Of a DNA stretch of 61,669 bases, positions 11,321 to 20,587 are shown one piece after another (the stretch's first letter is position 1; the number at the start of each line of letters is the position of its first letter). The stretch covers positions 1-61,669 of the forward strand of contig JAQBWH010000009.1 of assembly GCA_027624625.1 (NCBI GenBank). Direction: 5' to 3'. The DNA comes from Verrucomicrobiota bacterium. GTDB lineage: Bacteria > Verrucomicrobiota > Verrucomicrobiia > Chthoniobacterales > JACTMZ01. The notes under the pieces are model-generated. The model was not told the DNA's origin. It worked only from the letters and a program-made list of their open reading frames with translations, and did no database searches. The position numbers and the translations under genes are program-made.

Positions 11321-13444
11321 GTGGCCCGCAAGGACCAATCGACGCACCACCACGACGTCTTCCGTTTGCGCTATGGCCACCCGGTCCCCTTCGGGGCCAG
11401 TCTTGTTCCCGGGGGGATCAACTTTTCGGTTTTCTCCTCAAACGCCACGTCCTGCACGCTGGTTTTGTTCGAGAGGGACGCTGCGCACCCTTTTGCCGAA
11501 ATCCCTTTCCCCCCGGAATTCCGGATGGGTGACGTCTTTGCCATGATGGTCTTTGATCTTAATCCCGAGGCCATCGAATACGGCTACCGGATGGAAGGGC
11601 CATTTAATCCCCAGGCCGGACACCGCTTCGAACGGAGCAACATTTTGCTCGATCCCTTCGCCCTCTCCGTCGGCGGACGTCCGGTCTTTGGCGGGTTGTC
11701 GGAGAGACACAACATTTTTCCGCACCGGGGGCGCATTCCAAAGAACAACTTCGATTGGGAGCACGACCGGCCGCTCGATCTTCCTGTTTCCGAACTGGTC
11801 ATCTACGAGTTGCATGTCCGTGGTTTCACCCGTCACTCATCCTCCGGGGTAGCCCATCCGGGCACTTTTGACGGTCTGCGCGAAAAAATTCCCCATCTCG
11901 TCGACCTCGGAATCAATTGCGTCGAACTCATGCCCGTCTTCGAATTCGACGAGCACGAAAGCACACGGGTGAATCCCCTCACCAACGAAAGGCTCTGCAA
12001 TTATTGGGGCTACAGTACCCTCGCCTTTCACGCTCCCAAGGCCGGTTTTGCCGCCGGCGGCCGGCACGGTCAGGAGGTCAACGAGCTCAAAGACTTGGTC
12101 AAGGCCTTCCACGCGGCCGGAATCCAGGTGATTCTTGATGTTGTCTTCAATCACACGGCGGAAGGGGACGCCACCGGGCCGGTCATTTCTTTCCGCGGAC
12201 TGGACAACAAGACTTATTACCTGCTCACTCCGGACGGCGCCTACCCGAATTTCAGTGGCTGCGGAAACACTCTGAATTGCAACCACCCCGTGGTCCGCGA
12301 TTTTGTCCTCGATTGCCTCCGCTACTGGGCGGCCGAATACCATATCGACGGCTTTCGTTTCGACCTCGCCTCCGTGCTCGGCCGTGATTCGCAGGGTCAT
12401 CCCCTGCCCAACCCGCCCCTCCTCGAATCGATCGCCCACGATCCGGTTTTGGCTCATTGCGAACTCATCGCCGAGGCCTGGGATGCCGGCGGGCTCTACC
12501 AAGTCGGTAATTTCCCCAGCTACGGACGCTGGATGGAATGGAATGGCAAATACCGTGATGCCGCCCGCCGCTTCTTGCGCGGGGATGACAATTCCACCGC
12601 TGAAATGGTCCAACGGATCATGGGTTCGCCAGACCTCTACCGCGAAAGTGGCCGGAAGCCCTCCGCCTCGGTCAATTTCATCACCTGCCACGATGGCTTT
12701 ACCCTCGCCGACCTCTTCGCTTACGAAAAAAAACACAATCGCGAGAACGGCGAAAATGATGTAGATGGCGGCAACGAGAATTACTCGTGGAACTGCGGGG
12801 CAGAAGGACCCACGGACGATGGCGCGGTCAACGAGTTGCGGTTGCGCGGCGCGAAAAATGCCATGACCCTCCTTCTCGTCAGCCAAGGCGTGCCCATGCT
12901 TTTTATGGGCGACGAAATGGGACGCACCCAGCGTGGCAACAACAACGCCTATTGCCACGACGAAGAATGGAACTGGCTCGACTGGGGACTGGCCGCCCGG
13001 GAGGCCGGCTTGTTGCGCTACGTCCGCCTGCTTGTCGCCTTCCGGCGCGGCCATGCCAGTTTGCACCGGGCCGATTGGTTCAGCGGACAAGACGAAGCCG
13101 GCAGCGGCTACCCGGACATTTCCTGGCATGGGGTCCGACCGGCTCAGGCCGACTGGAGTGAGCGCAGCCACTCCCTGGCTTTCCTCATCTGTGGCGGCCA
13201 CGACCGTGCTCTCGGCGGGCGTGGGGATTTTTTATACGCTGCTTTCAACATGCACATCGAAGCTCTCGATTTCACGCTGCCCGGCCTGCCGGTCGGTTAC
13301 TGCTGGTCGCTGCTGGCCGACACGGCACAACCTTCGCCGCACGATATCCACCAACCCGGGACCGGGCCGCAACTCGGAGACCACGCGGTTCTTCGCCTCG
13401 TGCCGAAAAGTTGCGTCTTGGTCCTTGCACGCGGGCCGGACTGA
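11321..13444 (+). CDS. glgX: Glycogen debranching enzyme GlgX
   Basis: Hydrolyses alpha-1,6 branch points of limit-dextrins after phosphorylase action. The 707-residue protein has an N-terminal CBM48-like domain (GHPVPFGASLVPGGINFSVF) and a GH13 isoamylase-type barrel: VELMPVFEFDE, DVVFNHTAEG, the nucleophile region GFRFDLASVLGRD, the acid/base ELIAEAWDAGG, and FITCHDGFTLADL followed by the NRENGENDVDGGNEN loop. The start is uncertain: GTG at 11321 is used, with GTG at 11306 or 11273 as alternatives, the last overlapping the preceding gene. A Nudix gene follows after one base. glgP lies 29 kb away. Confidence 0.95.
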   Translation: MARKDQSTHHHDVFRLRYGHPVPFGASLVPGGINFSVFSSNATSCTLVLFERDAAHPFAEIPFPPEFRMGDVFAMMVFDLNPEAIEYGYRMEGPFNPQAGHRFERSNILLDPFALSVGGRPVFGGLSERHNIFPHRGRIPKNNFDWEHDRPLDLPVSELVIYELHVRGFTRHSSSGVAHPGTFDGLREKIPHLVDLGINCVELMPVFEFDEHESTRVNPLTNERLCNYWGYSTLAFHAPKAGFAAGGRHGQEVNELKDLVKAFHAAGIQVILDVVFNHTAEGDATGPVISFRGLDNKTYYLLTPDGAYPNFSGCGNTLNCNHPVVRDFVLDCLRYWAAEYHIDGFRFDLASVLGRDSQGHPLPNPPLLESIAHDPVLAHCELIAEAWDAGGLYQVGNFPSYGRWMEWNGKYRDAARRFLRGDDNSTAEMVQRIMGSPDLYRESGRKPSASVNFITCHDGFTLADLFAYEKKHNRENGENDVDGGNENYSWNCGAEGPTDDGAVNELRLRGAKNAMTLLLVSQGVPMLFMGDEMGRTQRGNNNAYCHDEEWNWLDWGLAAREAGLLRYVRLLVAFRRGHASLHRADWFSGQDEAGSGYPDISWHGVRPAQADWSERSHSLAFLICGGHDRALGGRGDFLYAAFNMHIEALDFTLPGLPVGYCWSLLADTAQPSPHDIHQPGTGPQLGDHAVLRLVPKSCVLVLARGPD

Positions 13445-13445
13445 G

Positions 13446-13898
13446 ATGGCTACCACTTCCGCAAGCAAGACCGGCAAACGCCTGTCAGTGATGGCCTGGA
13501 TTGAAGACGCCTACGGCGCGGTTATCTTGGTCAAGCAAGCAAAGGGCAGCCGCCGCTGGTCCCTGCCCGGCGGCAAGGTCAATACGGGCGAAGCGCTGGT
13601 CAATGCCTTGCGCCGCGAGGTGCGTGAGGAAATCGGCATGCAAATTGCCACCGCTGCGCCCATCGACCTTCTCGACCGCCCGCGCTCCGCCTCTGTCACC
13701 ATTCTTTACCGGGTTCTACTCAAACCCGGCGTAATGAAGCCCCGCGCCGGGGAAATCGACAAAATCGCCATCCGGCGTCGCCTGCCCAAGGAAGCTTCCG
13801 AAGCAGCAGTGTATTTTTGGAGACGCGCCCAACACTCGTTCGAACCCCTCTCGCTGCTCATTCATCCCGCCGGCACGAAAAGCCGGCACGGGAGTTAA
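13446..13898 (+). CDS. Nudix hydrolase
   Basis: A 150-residue Nudix-fold pyrophosphohydrolase. The full Nudix box is present from Gly43 (GGKVNTGE, then RREVREEIGM), including the metal-binding REVREE glutamates. Substrate cannot be predicted; short single-domain members act on nucleotide sugars, dinucleotides or oxidised nucleotides. It begins one base after the glgX stop, so it is co-transcribed with it. The flavin oxidoreductase gene follows 27 bases downstream on the same strand. Confidence 0.93.
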   Translation: MATTSASKTGKRLSVMAWIEDAYGAVILVKQAKGSRRWSLPGGKVNTGEALVNALRREVREEIGMQIATAAPIDLLDRPRSASVTILYRVLLKPGVMKPRAGEIDKIAIRRRLPKEASEAAVYFWRRAQHSFEPLSLLIHPAGTKSRHGS

Positions 13899-13925
13899 TT
13901 TCGTCTCCGCGCACTTGCCTTGACC

Positions 13926-14927
13926 ATGCATACAGTGGAAATCATCGGCGGCGGATTGGCCGGCCTGGCCCTGGGCCTCGGACTCCGCGCCCGCGGCGTT
14001 CCCACCCGCATCATCGAGGCAGGCAAGTACCCGCGGCATCGGGTCTGCGGCGAATTCATCACCGGCCTCGACCATGCGACCCGCCAGGAATTGCAACTGA
14101 CCGAGATTCTGGCCGGGGCACGCTTGGCCCGCGGTGTTCTTTGGTCCGAACCGGGGCACCCCGTTGTGCGCCATAATTTGCCCGAGGCGGCCCTCTGTCT
14201 CAGCCGCTACCGCTTGGACGAAGCCATGGCCTCGGCCTTCGCCGCGGCCGGCGGTGATTTGCGCACGGGGTGCCGCGGCCCGTCTGATCCGCAACCCGGA
14301 CGCATCATGGCCAGCGGAAGACGTCCCCAAACTGGTTCACGCTGGGTCGGCCTGAAGCAGCATTTCCATCAACTGGATTTGCGGGAGGACCTTGAACTTC
14401 ATCTTGGTCAGGGGGCCTACGTGGGTCTGACCCGGATCGAGGGCCGGGCCGTCAATGTGTGCGGCTTGTTCCCGCGTCCCGGCCGCGGTGAGGCCTGCGG
14501 GTTGATCGACCGCGTCCGCGCGGCCGGACTCGCTTCCCTCGCGCGCCGTTTGGAGTCCGCCAGCGCGGTGGAATCGAGCGCCTGCGCCGTAGCCGGCCTC
14601 GACTATGGCCGACCGGCCCCGCAACCAGCCGCCCTGGGCGACTACCACGGACTCATTCCTCCCTTCACCGGCCACGGCATGACCGTGGCCATGCAAAGCG
14701 CCGCCCTCGCGGCACGCCGCCTCGAACCATGGGCACGCGGACGTCTCACCTGGGACGAAACGCTCGCCCTGCTCCAAAAGGACCTGCGCCGGCGTTTCGC
14801 CCGAAAGTTGGCTTGGGGCCGGCTTTTTCACCCCTGGCTTCTTGCCCCGCACGGCCGTCGGGTTGTTCACCTGTTGCACCGCTGGCGGGTGCTACCGCTC
14901 GGACCCCTCTACCGCCTCTGCCATTGA
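13926..14927 (+). CDS. FAD-dependent oxidoreductase (geranylgeranyl-reductase-like)
   Basis: A 333-residue flavoprotein with an N-terminal Rossmann FAD motif (IIGGGLAGLALG), the YPRHRVCGEF motif typical of geranylgeranyl-reductase/halogenase-like monooxygenases, and a second FAD-contact region (GDYHGLIPPFTGHGMTVAMQSA). Several proteins of this type sit beside type III polyketide synthases and modify their products by oxidation or reduction. The ATG at 13926 is chosen over a TTG two codons earlier. The gene ends five bases before the PKS start, so the two are almost certainly one operon. It is slightly short for the family, with a compressed middle. Confidence 0.85.
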   Translation: MHTVEIIGGGLAGLALGLGLRARGVPTRIIEAGKYPRHRVCGEFITGLDHATRQELQLTEILAGARLARGVLWSEPGHPVVRHNLPEAALCLSRYRLDEAMASAFAAAGGDLRTGCRGPSDPQPGRIMASGRRPQTGSRWVGLKQHFHQLDLREDLELHLGQGAYVGLTRIEGRAVNVCGLFPRPGRGEACGLIDRVRAAGLASLARRLESASAVESSACAVAGLDYGRPAPQPAALGDYHGLIPPFTGHGMTVAMQSAALAARRLEPWARGRLTWDETLALLQKDLRRRFARKLAWGRLFHPWLLAPHGRRVVHLLHRWRVLPLGPLYRLCH

Positions 14928-14932
14928 GCGCC

Positions 14933-15979
14933 ATGCACCTGCACGCTCTCGCCACGGCCAACCCGCACCACTCGATAACCCAAACCGAGTGCCTCGATTT
15001 GGTGCGCAGCTCCCCGGCCCTGCAGCGGGATCTGAATCGTCGCTCCCGCCTCATGCTTTCGAGCATTCTGCGTGGCGACTCGGGTATCGAGCGGCGGCAA
15101 TTTGCCATCCGCGATCTCGGGCAACTTTTCGCGCTGGAAGCAGATGAACTGAACGAGGAATTCCGTCATTCTGCGCCCTCCCTCGCCTCTCAGGCACTCC
15201 GGCCCGCATTGCATGCAGCAGGGGTGGCGCCACACGAAGTCGACGCCTTGGTCGTTTGCACTTGCACCGGCTACCTTTGCCCCGGAGTGAGCAGCTACGT
15301 GGCGGAGTCGCTCGGCTTGCGGAACAATGTTTGGCTTCAAGATTTGGTCGGGCTCGGCTGCGGTGCGGCCATCCCCGCCCTTCGTGCGGTCAACGGTGTC
15401 CTGGCCTCTCACCCGACGGCCACCGTCGCCTGCGTGGCGGTCGAAGTTTGCTCCGCCGCGTTCTACCTCGACAATGACCCCGGCGTCATCATCAGTGCAT
15501 GTTTATTCGGGGATGGCGCCGCGGCCAGCATCTGGCGCTCGCAACCGGGCCCTGCGGGCATCCGATGCCATTCGTTCGACACGCACCACGACCCCGAAAA
15601 CCGCGACCGCATCCGGTTCGAGCAACGCGGTGGCAAACTGCGGAATTTGCTCGATCCCTCCGTACCCCGCCTGGCCGCCGGTGCCGTGCGCGACCTCTAT
15701 CATCGCGCGACCGCTTCCCATGGGCCACCGATCACCCGCGTTCTCAGTCATGCGGGCGGAAAGGACGTGCTGGCCGCCCTCGAAGCGGAACTACCCGGGC
15801 ACGACCTCTCCATTTCGCGGGAAATTTTACGCCGCCACGGCAACATGAGCAGCCCCTCGGTTCTCTTTGCCTTGGCCCAAGCGCTGCGCGAAGACCGGCC
15901 GGCGCCATCGGAGGATTGGTGGCTCACCTCATTCGGCGCGGGGTTCAGCGCCCACGCCTGCCGACTCAGCGCCGCCTAG
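14933..15979 (+). CDS. Type III polyketide synthase (chalcone-synthase-like)
   Basis: Homodimeric condensing enzyme that extends an acyl-CoA with malonyl-CoA and cyclises the product. The 348-residue length and the catalytic triad match the family: Cys143 in LVGLGCGAAIPAL, His273 in VLSHAGGKD and Asn304 in RRHGNMSSPSVLF. The CTCTGYLCPGVSSY and SACLFGDGAAASIW stretches are also typical. Only a flavin oxidoreductase is adjacent; no methyltransferase or acyl-ligase gene is next to it. The product may be an alkylresorcinol, alkylpyrone or similar phenolic lipid, but the starter unit cannot be read here. Its stop overlaps the convergent PBP stop. Confidence 0.92.
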   Translation: MHLHALATANPHHSITQTECLDLVRSSPALQRDLNRRSRLMLSSILRGDSGIERRQFAIRDLGQLFALEADELNEEFRHSAPSLASQALRPALHAAGVAPHEVDALVVCTCTGYLCPGVSSYVAESLGLRNNVWLQDLVGLGCGAAIPALRAVNGVLASHPTATVACVAVEVCSAAFYLDNDPGVIISACLFGDGAAASIWRSQPGPAGIRCHSFDTHHDPENRDRIRFEQRGGKLRNLLDPSVPRLAAGAVRDLYHRATASHGPPITRVLSHAGGKDVLAALEAELPGHDLSISREILRRHGNMSSPSVLFALAQALREDRPAPSEDWWLTSFGAGFSAHACRLSAA

Positions 15980-18486
15980 AAGCGGATGGGCGGCGGCGCA
16001 GGCAGACTCATGGCCGGCCGCTCCGTTTGCACCGCGGCGGAAACCCCGGCGGCCTGGGCCGGACGGATTTCCGGGACGACATGTTCCGCGCCGCCCACTG
16101 TTCCGGCTGGTGAAGCAAAGGCATTGACAGCCACGGCTTCAGCCACCGGCATTTCCGCGGCCATACCCCCCATCGAAGCAGGAGAAACACTTTGGTAGGG
16201 ATCCGCCGCGCCGACCACCGGGAGGGAGGAAACATCGACCGGACGGACCATGCTCAGGTCGATCGCGGCGGCGGCGCGCGGCCACTCCTCCTCGGAAAAC
16301 TCCTTGACGTAAGATTGCGGCCCGCCCGAGTGGAGAGGACAGGCGGCGCTTGGCGCTTTGCCAATGCGCGCGTACTCGGTGTACGCCGTCGACTCGGTGA
16401 CCTCCGTCCCGTCGGGACGCCTGATTTTTTCGATGCACTTGTCCGTGGCGAGGTCCCCGCTGAGACGGCACACCTGCACCTGCTCGACGGTGACCGGGGC
16501 TTTGAGCGGGTTGGAAGGAAAATCCCCGCGCGAAGCATTCATCACGTCGACCCAGACGGGAAGGGCGAGGTCACGGCTGAAGGCGCCACGGAAAATCTGC
16601 TGCGGCTTGTCGAACCCCATCCACACTCCACAAGTCAGCTTCTCATCGTAGCCCAGAAACCATAAATCGGTGAAACCGTAGGACGTCCCCGTCTTGCCGG
16701 CTGCCCCAGCCACAACCAAGCCGTAGTCGGTCATCGCCTTCGACGCCGTCCCCCGGGCCAGCGCATCAGTCATCAGACTGTGCACCTGCCATGCGGTGGC
16801 ATCGGAGACAACCGCTTTGCGTTCTTCCGCCCGCCGATAAATGGTTTCGCCCTCACCGTCATCAATACGGTCGATGATGTGCGTGCGCGCGGGACGGGAC
16901 CCGCCGCCCGGAAACATGGTGTAAGCGAGGGTCGACTCTTCCAAGGTGAATTCGCTTGATCCGAGATAGGCGTTGGCAAAAGGACGCAGCGGCGAGCCGA
17001 TCCCGGCATCCTTGGTCAGCGTGCCCAGCGCCTCAAGGCCGGTTTTGAAACCGACCCGGACCACCGCGGCATTTTTACCCCGCACAAAGGCGTCCCGCAC
17101 CGTGACTTCGCCCTCGTATTCGTTGTCGGCCCGCTCCACCCCCCACTCCCCGAGCACCCCCGAACTGCCACCGATACCGACCAACCGGTTGTCCAGTGCC
17201 CAGTCTTGCACGACCGCACCGGGAAAGACGCCTTTTTCGAAGGCTGCAGCGTAGAGCAGCGGGACAAAGGCCGTGCCGAGAGGGCGGCGGCCTTGCACGC
17301 TGCGGTTGTATTCGCTGTGACGAAAATCGCGGCCGCCCACCATGACAACGATACCACCGTTGAGGTTGTCGAGCACGAGGACGGCTCCCTGCAGGTAGGT
17401 CGGGGGCATGGTATTGGAAGCGCCCGCCTTGGGGGGGCGCGCGTCATAGCGGCGGCGAAAATCCTCGAATGTTTCGTTGGCATATCCCGGCCGTTTCTCG
17501 ACTTCAGCCAGCCGCCGTTGCAGGGCGCGCTCGGCCACGCGCTGCATCTCCGCGTCTATGGTGGTGTAAATACGGAATCCGCCATTCATGGCCCGCTCAA
17601 AGCCGAGCGAAGCAATGGCCTGCTGGCGGATATGGTCGAGCGCGTAAGACTCCTTGGCCGGACTCGGCCGCTCGCGAATGACCAACTGGTCCGCCACCGC
17701 TTTCTGATATTCGGCGCCGGTGAGAAAGCCCAAATCGCGCATTTGCCTGAGCACGACATCGCGATTTTCCCGGGCACCCGCGGGATTGGTCCAGGGGGAG
17801 AGACTGTTCGGGCTCTTGAGAAGTCCGGCCAAGGTGGCCGCCTGCCAAGGGGTGAGTTCCGCGGCTGAAACCCCGAAATAGCCGCGCGCCGCCGCTTCGG
17901 CACCGTAAAGACCGCCCCCGAAATAGACGCGGTTGAGATACATTTCCATGATTTTTTCCTTGGGGAATTTTTTCTCGATTTGTACGGCGAGCGCCATCTC
18001 GAGGAGCTTGCGACGGTAGGTCCGCCCTTTCAGGTCGAAGGAGTTGCGCGCCAGTTGCTGCGTGACCGTGCTCGCCCCCTGACGGATGCGTCCTGCCGTC
18101 CAATTGGCCTGAGCCGCGCGGACGATGCCCCAATAATCCACGCCGGTGTGCTCCCAGAATCGTTGGTCCTCGGCCGCGACAACCGCTTGGACCAACCAAG
18201 GGGACAATTTCTCGTAGGATACCGGGTCACGATTCTGGATGAAAATTTTACCCATCAGTCCACCCTTGCGGTCGTAAATGAGCGAGGCGGATTCCATGCG
18301 CTCGAGCCGGCTGAGATCAAACTGTCCTGCCAAGATCAGAAACTCGGAACGAGCCGACAGGACAATGGCCGCGCCCACCCCCGCGCCGAGCAGAAGGAGA
18401 AGCAAGGGCAGGAGCAACAGCCAGCGCCAAGCACGTCGGCGGCGCGGCTGCGCTTCATCCTCCCAAGAGTATTTCTGGCGTGGCAT
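15976..18486 (-). CDS. Class A penicillin-binding protein (PBP1A-like) with substituted transpeptidase site
   Basis: An 836-residue bitopic protein: cytoplasmic basic tail, membrane helix at about residues 21-43, then a GT51 glycosyltransferase domain with intact motifs (EDQRFWEHTG with Glu106, RQGASTVTQQLARN, RKLLEMALAVQIEK, YFGVSAAELTPWQAA). The transpeptidase domain aligns by context (RRPLGTAFVPLLYAAAFEKG), but the expected nucleophile Ser is Thr405 and the SxxK Lys is Val408. The SxN motif reads GKN (470-472), while KTG is intact (598-600). It is therefore predicted to polymerise glycan but not to crosslink by the normal mechanism. A low-complexity Ala/Pro/Val tail ends the protein. It diverges from the DCC/LMF gene. 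Confidence 0.93.
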   Translation of the reverse strand: MPRQKYSWEDEAQPRRRRAWRWLLLLPLLLLLLGAGVGAAIVLSARSEFLILAGQFDLSRLERMESASLIYDRKGGLMGKIFIQNRDPVSYEKLSPWLVQAVVAAEDQRFWEHTGVDYWGIVRAAQANWTAGRIRQGASTVTQQLARNSFDLKGRTYRRKLLEMALAVQIEKKFPKEKIMEMYLNRVYFGGGLYGAEAAARGYFGVSAAELTPWQAATLAGLLKSPNSLSPWTNPAGARENRDVVLRQMRDLGFLTGAEYQKAVADQLVIRERPSPAKESYALDHIRQQAIASLGFERAMNGGFRIYTTIDAEMQRVAERALQRRLAEVEKRPGYANETFEDFRRRYDARPPKAGASNTMPPTYLQGAVLVLDNLNGGIVVMVGGRDFRHSEYNRSVQGRRPLGTAFVPLLYAAAFEKGVFPGAVVQDWALDNRLVGIGGSSGVLGEWGVERADNEYEGEVTVRDAFVRGKNAAVVRVGFKTGLEALGTLTKDAGIGSPLRPFANAYLGSSEFTLEESTLAYTMFPGGGSRPARTHIIDRIDDGEGETIYRRAEERKAVVSDATAWQVHSLMTDALARGTASKAMTDYGLVVAGAAGKTGTSYGFTDLWFLGYDEKLTCGVWMGFDKPQQIFRGAFSRDLALPVWVDVMNASRGDFPSNPLKAPVTVEQVQVCRLSGDLATDKCIEKIRRPDGTEVTESTAYTEYARIGKAPSAACPLHSGGPQSYVKEFSEEEWPRAAAAIDLSMVRPVDVSSLPVVGAADPYQSVSPASMGGMAAEMPVAEAVAVNAFASPAGTVGGAEHVVPEIRPAQAAGVSAAVQTERPAMSLPAPPPIRF

Positions 18487-18594
18487 GGCTGGTGTGCGAT
18501 GTTGGCCAGTCGGCGAGCGCTGAGGCCCACAGACGGGCAGCAGGCCGGGACAACTGGACTTGCAGCCTACACCATTGCAGGGTCTTTAGCCAAG

Positions 18595-20472
18595 ATGGAC
18601 GAACACCGAAGCCAGAACCAGCCGGTCCTTTACTGGGACGGTGACTGCGCTTTCTGCCGACGCTGGGTCGAGCGGTGGCAAGCTGCCTCCGGCCAAGCGG
18701 TCATTTACCGCACCCTGCAAGCGGCACCGCCGGACGTCATGGCCGCGGCCGGAGGCGAGCCGTTCCAGCGTATCGTGATGTCTTGCCCGGATGGGTCCCT
18801 CATCACCGGCGCCCATGCGGCATTGGCCGCTCTGGCCGCGGACCAGCCCGGAAGCAGTCTGCTGCTGCGTGCTTACCGCATTCTGCCCATGTTCCGCCAG
18901 ACCGCCGAGGCCGCCTACCATTGGGTGGCCGGACACCGGAAATGGTGCGCCGCTATGACCAACTTGCTCTGGGGGCGCGAAACGCTGGTCACGAGTTACC
19001 GCATTTCCGGATACGTCTTCCCCCGTCTCATCGGCTTGATCTTCGTCTTCGCCTTCCTCTCGCTCTGGTCGCAAATCGACGGGTTGGCCGGGTCGCAGGG
19101 AATTCTGCCGGTCGAGGCCCACCTCACCGCGGTGAAGGAGAGCTTCACGGCGGCCGGCCGTCCATGGTCGGCATGGTGGTCTGTGCCCAGCCTCCTCTGG
19201 TTCGGATCCAGCGACTTCATGCTCCACGTGTGGCTGGCCGTCGGAACGGCAGCCTCGGTAGCGCTCGTCCTCGGCCTGCTTCCGGCGGTATCCGCCTTCA
19301 CCGCCTGGATTTGCTACCTCTCGTTTGCTTCCGCTGTCCCGGTTTTTCTCAACTTCCAGTGGGATGCACTCCTGCTCGAGGCCGGCCTGCTCCTTGTCTT
19401 TTACGTTCCTTGGTCACTGCGCGCGCCATGCGGCGCCTCGGACCCGCCACGAGCCGCCCGTCTCCTCGTTTGGTGGCTGCTTTTTCGTCTGATGTTCGAA
19501 TCCGGCGTGGTCAAGCTCTACGGCTTCGATGCCACCGGACGTAACGCGTGGTTGGAAGGCACCGCGCTGCACTGCCACTATTTCACCCAGCCGATTCCGG
19601 TCTGGACAAGTTGGTGGTTGGCGCAATTCCCCGCCTGGTTCCATCTTTTTTCCCTCATCGTTGTCTTCGCTATCGAATTGCTCGGGCCATTTTTTATCAT
19701 CGGTCCGCGGCGCCTGCGGATGACCGCATTTTGGGCCTTCAGCTTGCTCATGGTTCTCATCATGGCCTCAGGCCATTACGGCTTCTTCAATCTGCTCACC
19801 CTTGCTCTTTGCGTCAGTTTGGTCGACGACGCCTCCTGGCCCTCTTGGCTGCGGCCGCGCTTCGCCGGGAGTGCCGTGGTCACCGCAGCGTGGCCCGCGC
19901 GCCTCCGCGGCAAACTTCTCCCCTGGTTTGCCCTGCTCATGGTGGTTCTCACCACATTACAATTGCTTCTCGTCCTGCGGGTCGTCCGTCCGCCCGCGAT
20001 TGCACCCCTGCTCGAAACATTTGCCCCGCTACGCAGTGCGAATTCGTACGGCCTCTTCAGCACGATGACAACTGAGCGACCAGAAATCACGATCGAAGCC
20101 AGCGCGGACGGCCGTACTTGGCAGCCTTACCGTTTCCGCTACCAGATGGCGGCCGATGACAACCACCTGCCTTTTTTGCTGCCTCACATGCCCAGGTTGG
20201 ATTGGCAGTTGTGGTTTGCCGCTTTGGAATACCGCTCCTCGGGTCAACCCCCGGGCTGGATCATGCCCCTCCTCGGCCGCCTGCAAGAGCAGTCCAGCCC
20301 GGTGCTCGGGCTGCTCAATCCCGACGGACAGCCGGATTTGTTGCCGTCCTTTTTCCGCTTACGTCTCGACCTGCTGACCTTCACGCCAAGTGAGATGCGT
20401 GCCGCCACCGGACGAATGTGGAAAGCAACACCCCTGCCCGGCTACACCATCGAGGGTCATCTCCAGCGCTGA
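18595..20472 (+). CDS. DCC (DUF393) domain fused to a lipase-maturation-factor-like membrane protein
   Basis: A 625-residue protein with two parts. Residues 1-120 form a DUF393/DCC thiol-oxidoreductase-like domain with the motif WDGDCAFCRRW (Cys18, Cys21). The rest is a polytopic membrane region resembling lipase maturation factor/HTTM proteins, with motifs such as FLNFQWDALLLEAG, RLMFESGVVKL, HCHYFTQPIPVW and a C-terminal YEITIEAS-like soluble part (RPEITIEASADGRTWQPYRFRY). LMF proteins help fold secreted lipases in eukaryotes; the bacterial role is not known. The ATG at 18595 was chosen because it places DGDCAFC near the N-terminus; longer upstream sequence overlaps the divergent PBP gene. 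Confidence 0.86.
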   Translation: MDEHRSQNQPVLYWDGDCAFCRRWVERWQAASGQAVIYRTLQAAPPDVMAAAGGEPFQRIVMSCPDGSLITGAHAALAALAADQPGSSLLLRAYRILPMFRQTAEAAYHWVAGHRKWCAAMTNLLWGRETLVTSYRISGYVFPRLIGLIFVFAFLSLWSQIDGLAGSQGILPVEAHLTAVKESFTAAGRPWSAWWSVPSLLWFGSSDFMLHVWLAVGTAASVALVLGLLPAVSAFTAWICYLSFASAVPVFLNFQWDALLLEAGLLLVFYVPWSLRAPCGASDPPRAARLLVWWLLFRLMFESGVVKLYGFDATGRNAWLEGTALHCHYFTQPIPVWTSWWLAQFPAWFHLFSLIVVFAIELLGPFFIIGPRRLRMTAFWAFSLLMVLIMASGHYGFFNLLTLALCVSLVDDASWPSWLRPRFAGSAVVTAAWPARLRGKLLPWFALLMVVLTTLQLLLVLRVVRPPAIAPLLETFAPLRSANSYGLFSTMTTERPEITIEASADGRTWQPYRFRYQMAADDNHLPFLLPHMPRLDWQLWFAALEYRSSGQPPGWIMPLLGRLQEQSSPVLGLLNPDGQPDLLPSFFRLRLDLLTFTPSEMRAATGRMWKATPLPGYTIEGHLQR

Positions 20473-20490
20473 CCTCACCGACGGAAGAGC

Positions 20491-20535
20491 CGGCGACATC
20501 CGTCTGCCCGGTTCAAATCGGGCGAAGCCGTTTTT
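20491..20535 (+). terminator. Possible intrinsic terminator after the DCC/LMF gene
   Basis: A nested inverted repeat (CGGC at 20491 with GCCG at 20527; GCCCG at 20506 with CGGGC at 20519, eight-base loop) is followed directly by TTTTT. It lies 18 bases after the stop of the DCC/LMF gene and before riboflavin synthase. The outer stem is short, so strength is doubtful. Confidence 0.35.
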
Positions 20536-20587
20536 CCCGTGGTCGAAACTTCCCTTCCGCCCATCCCCGTGTCATTAATCAGACATC

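Noticed and set aside
11837..13201. A 454-codon open frame on the minus strand.
   Set aside because: Antisense to glgX, low-similarity composition, no domain.
20506..20523. A GGTTCAAATC string resembling a tRNA T-arm.
   Set aside because: The stem pairing gives an eight-base loop and there is no acceptor, D or anticodon arm; it is better explained as part of a weak terminator hairpin.
20473..20587. An FMN riboswitch before riboflavin synthase.
   Set aside because: The region is about 115 bases and lacks the conserved FMN-aptamer core sequences.
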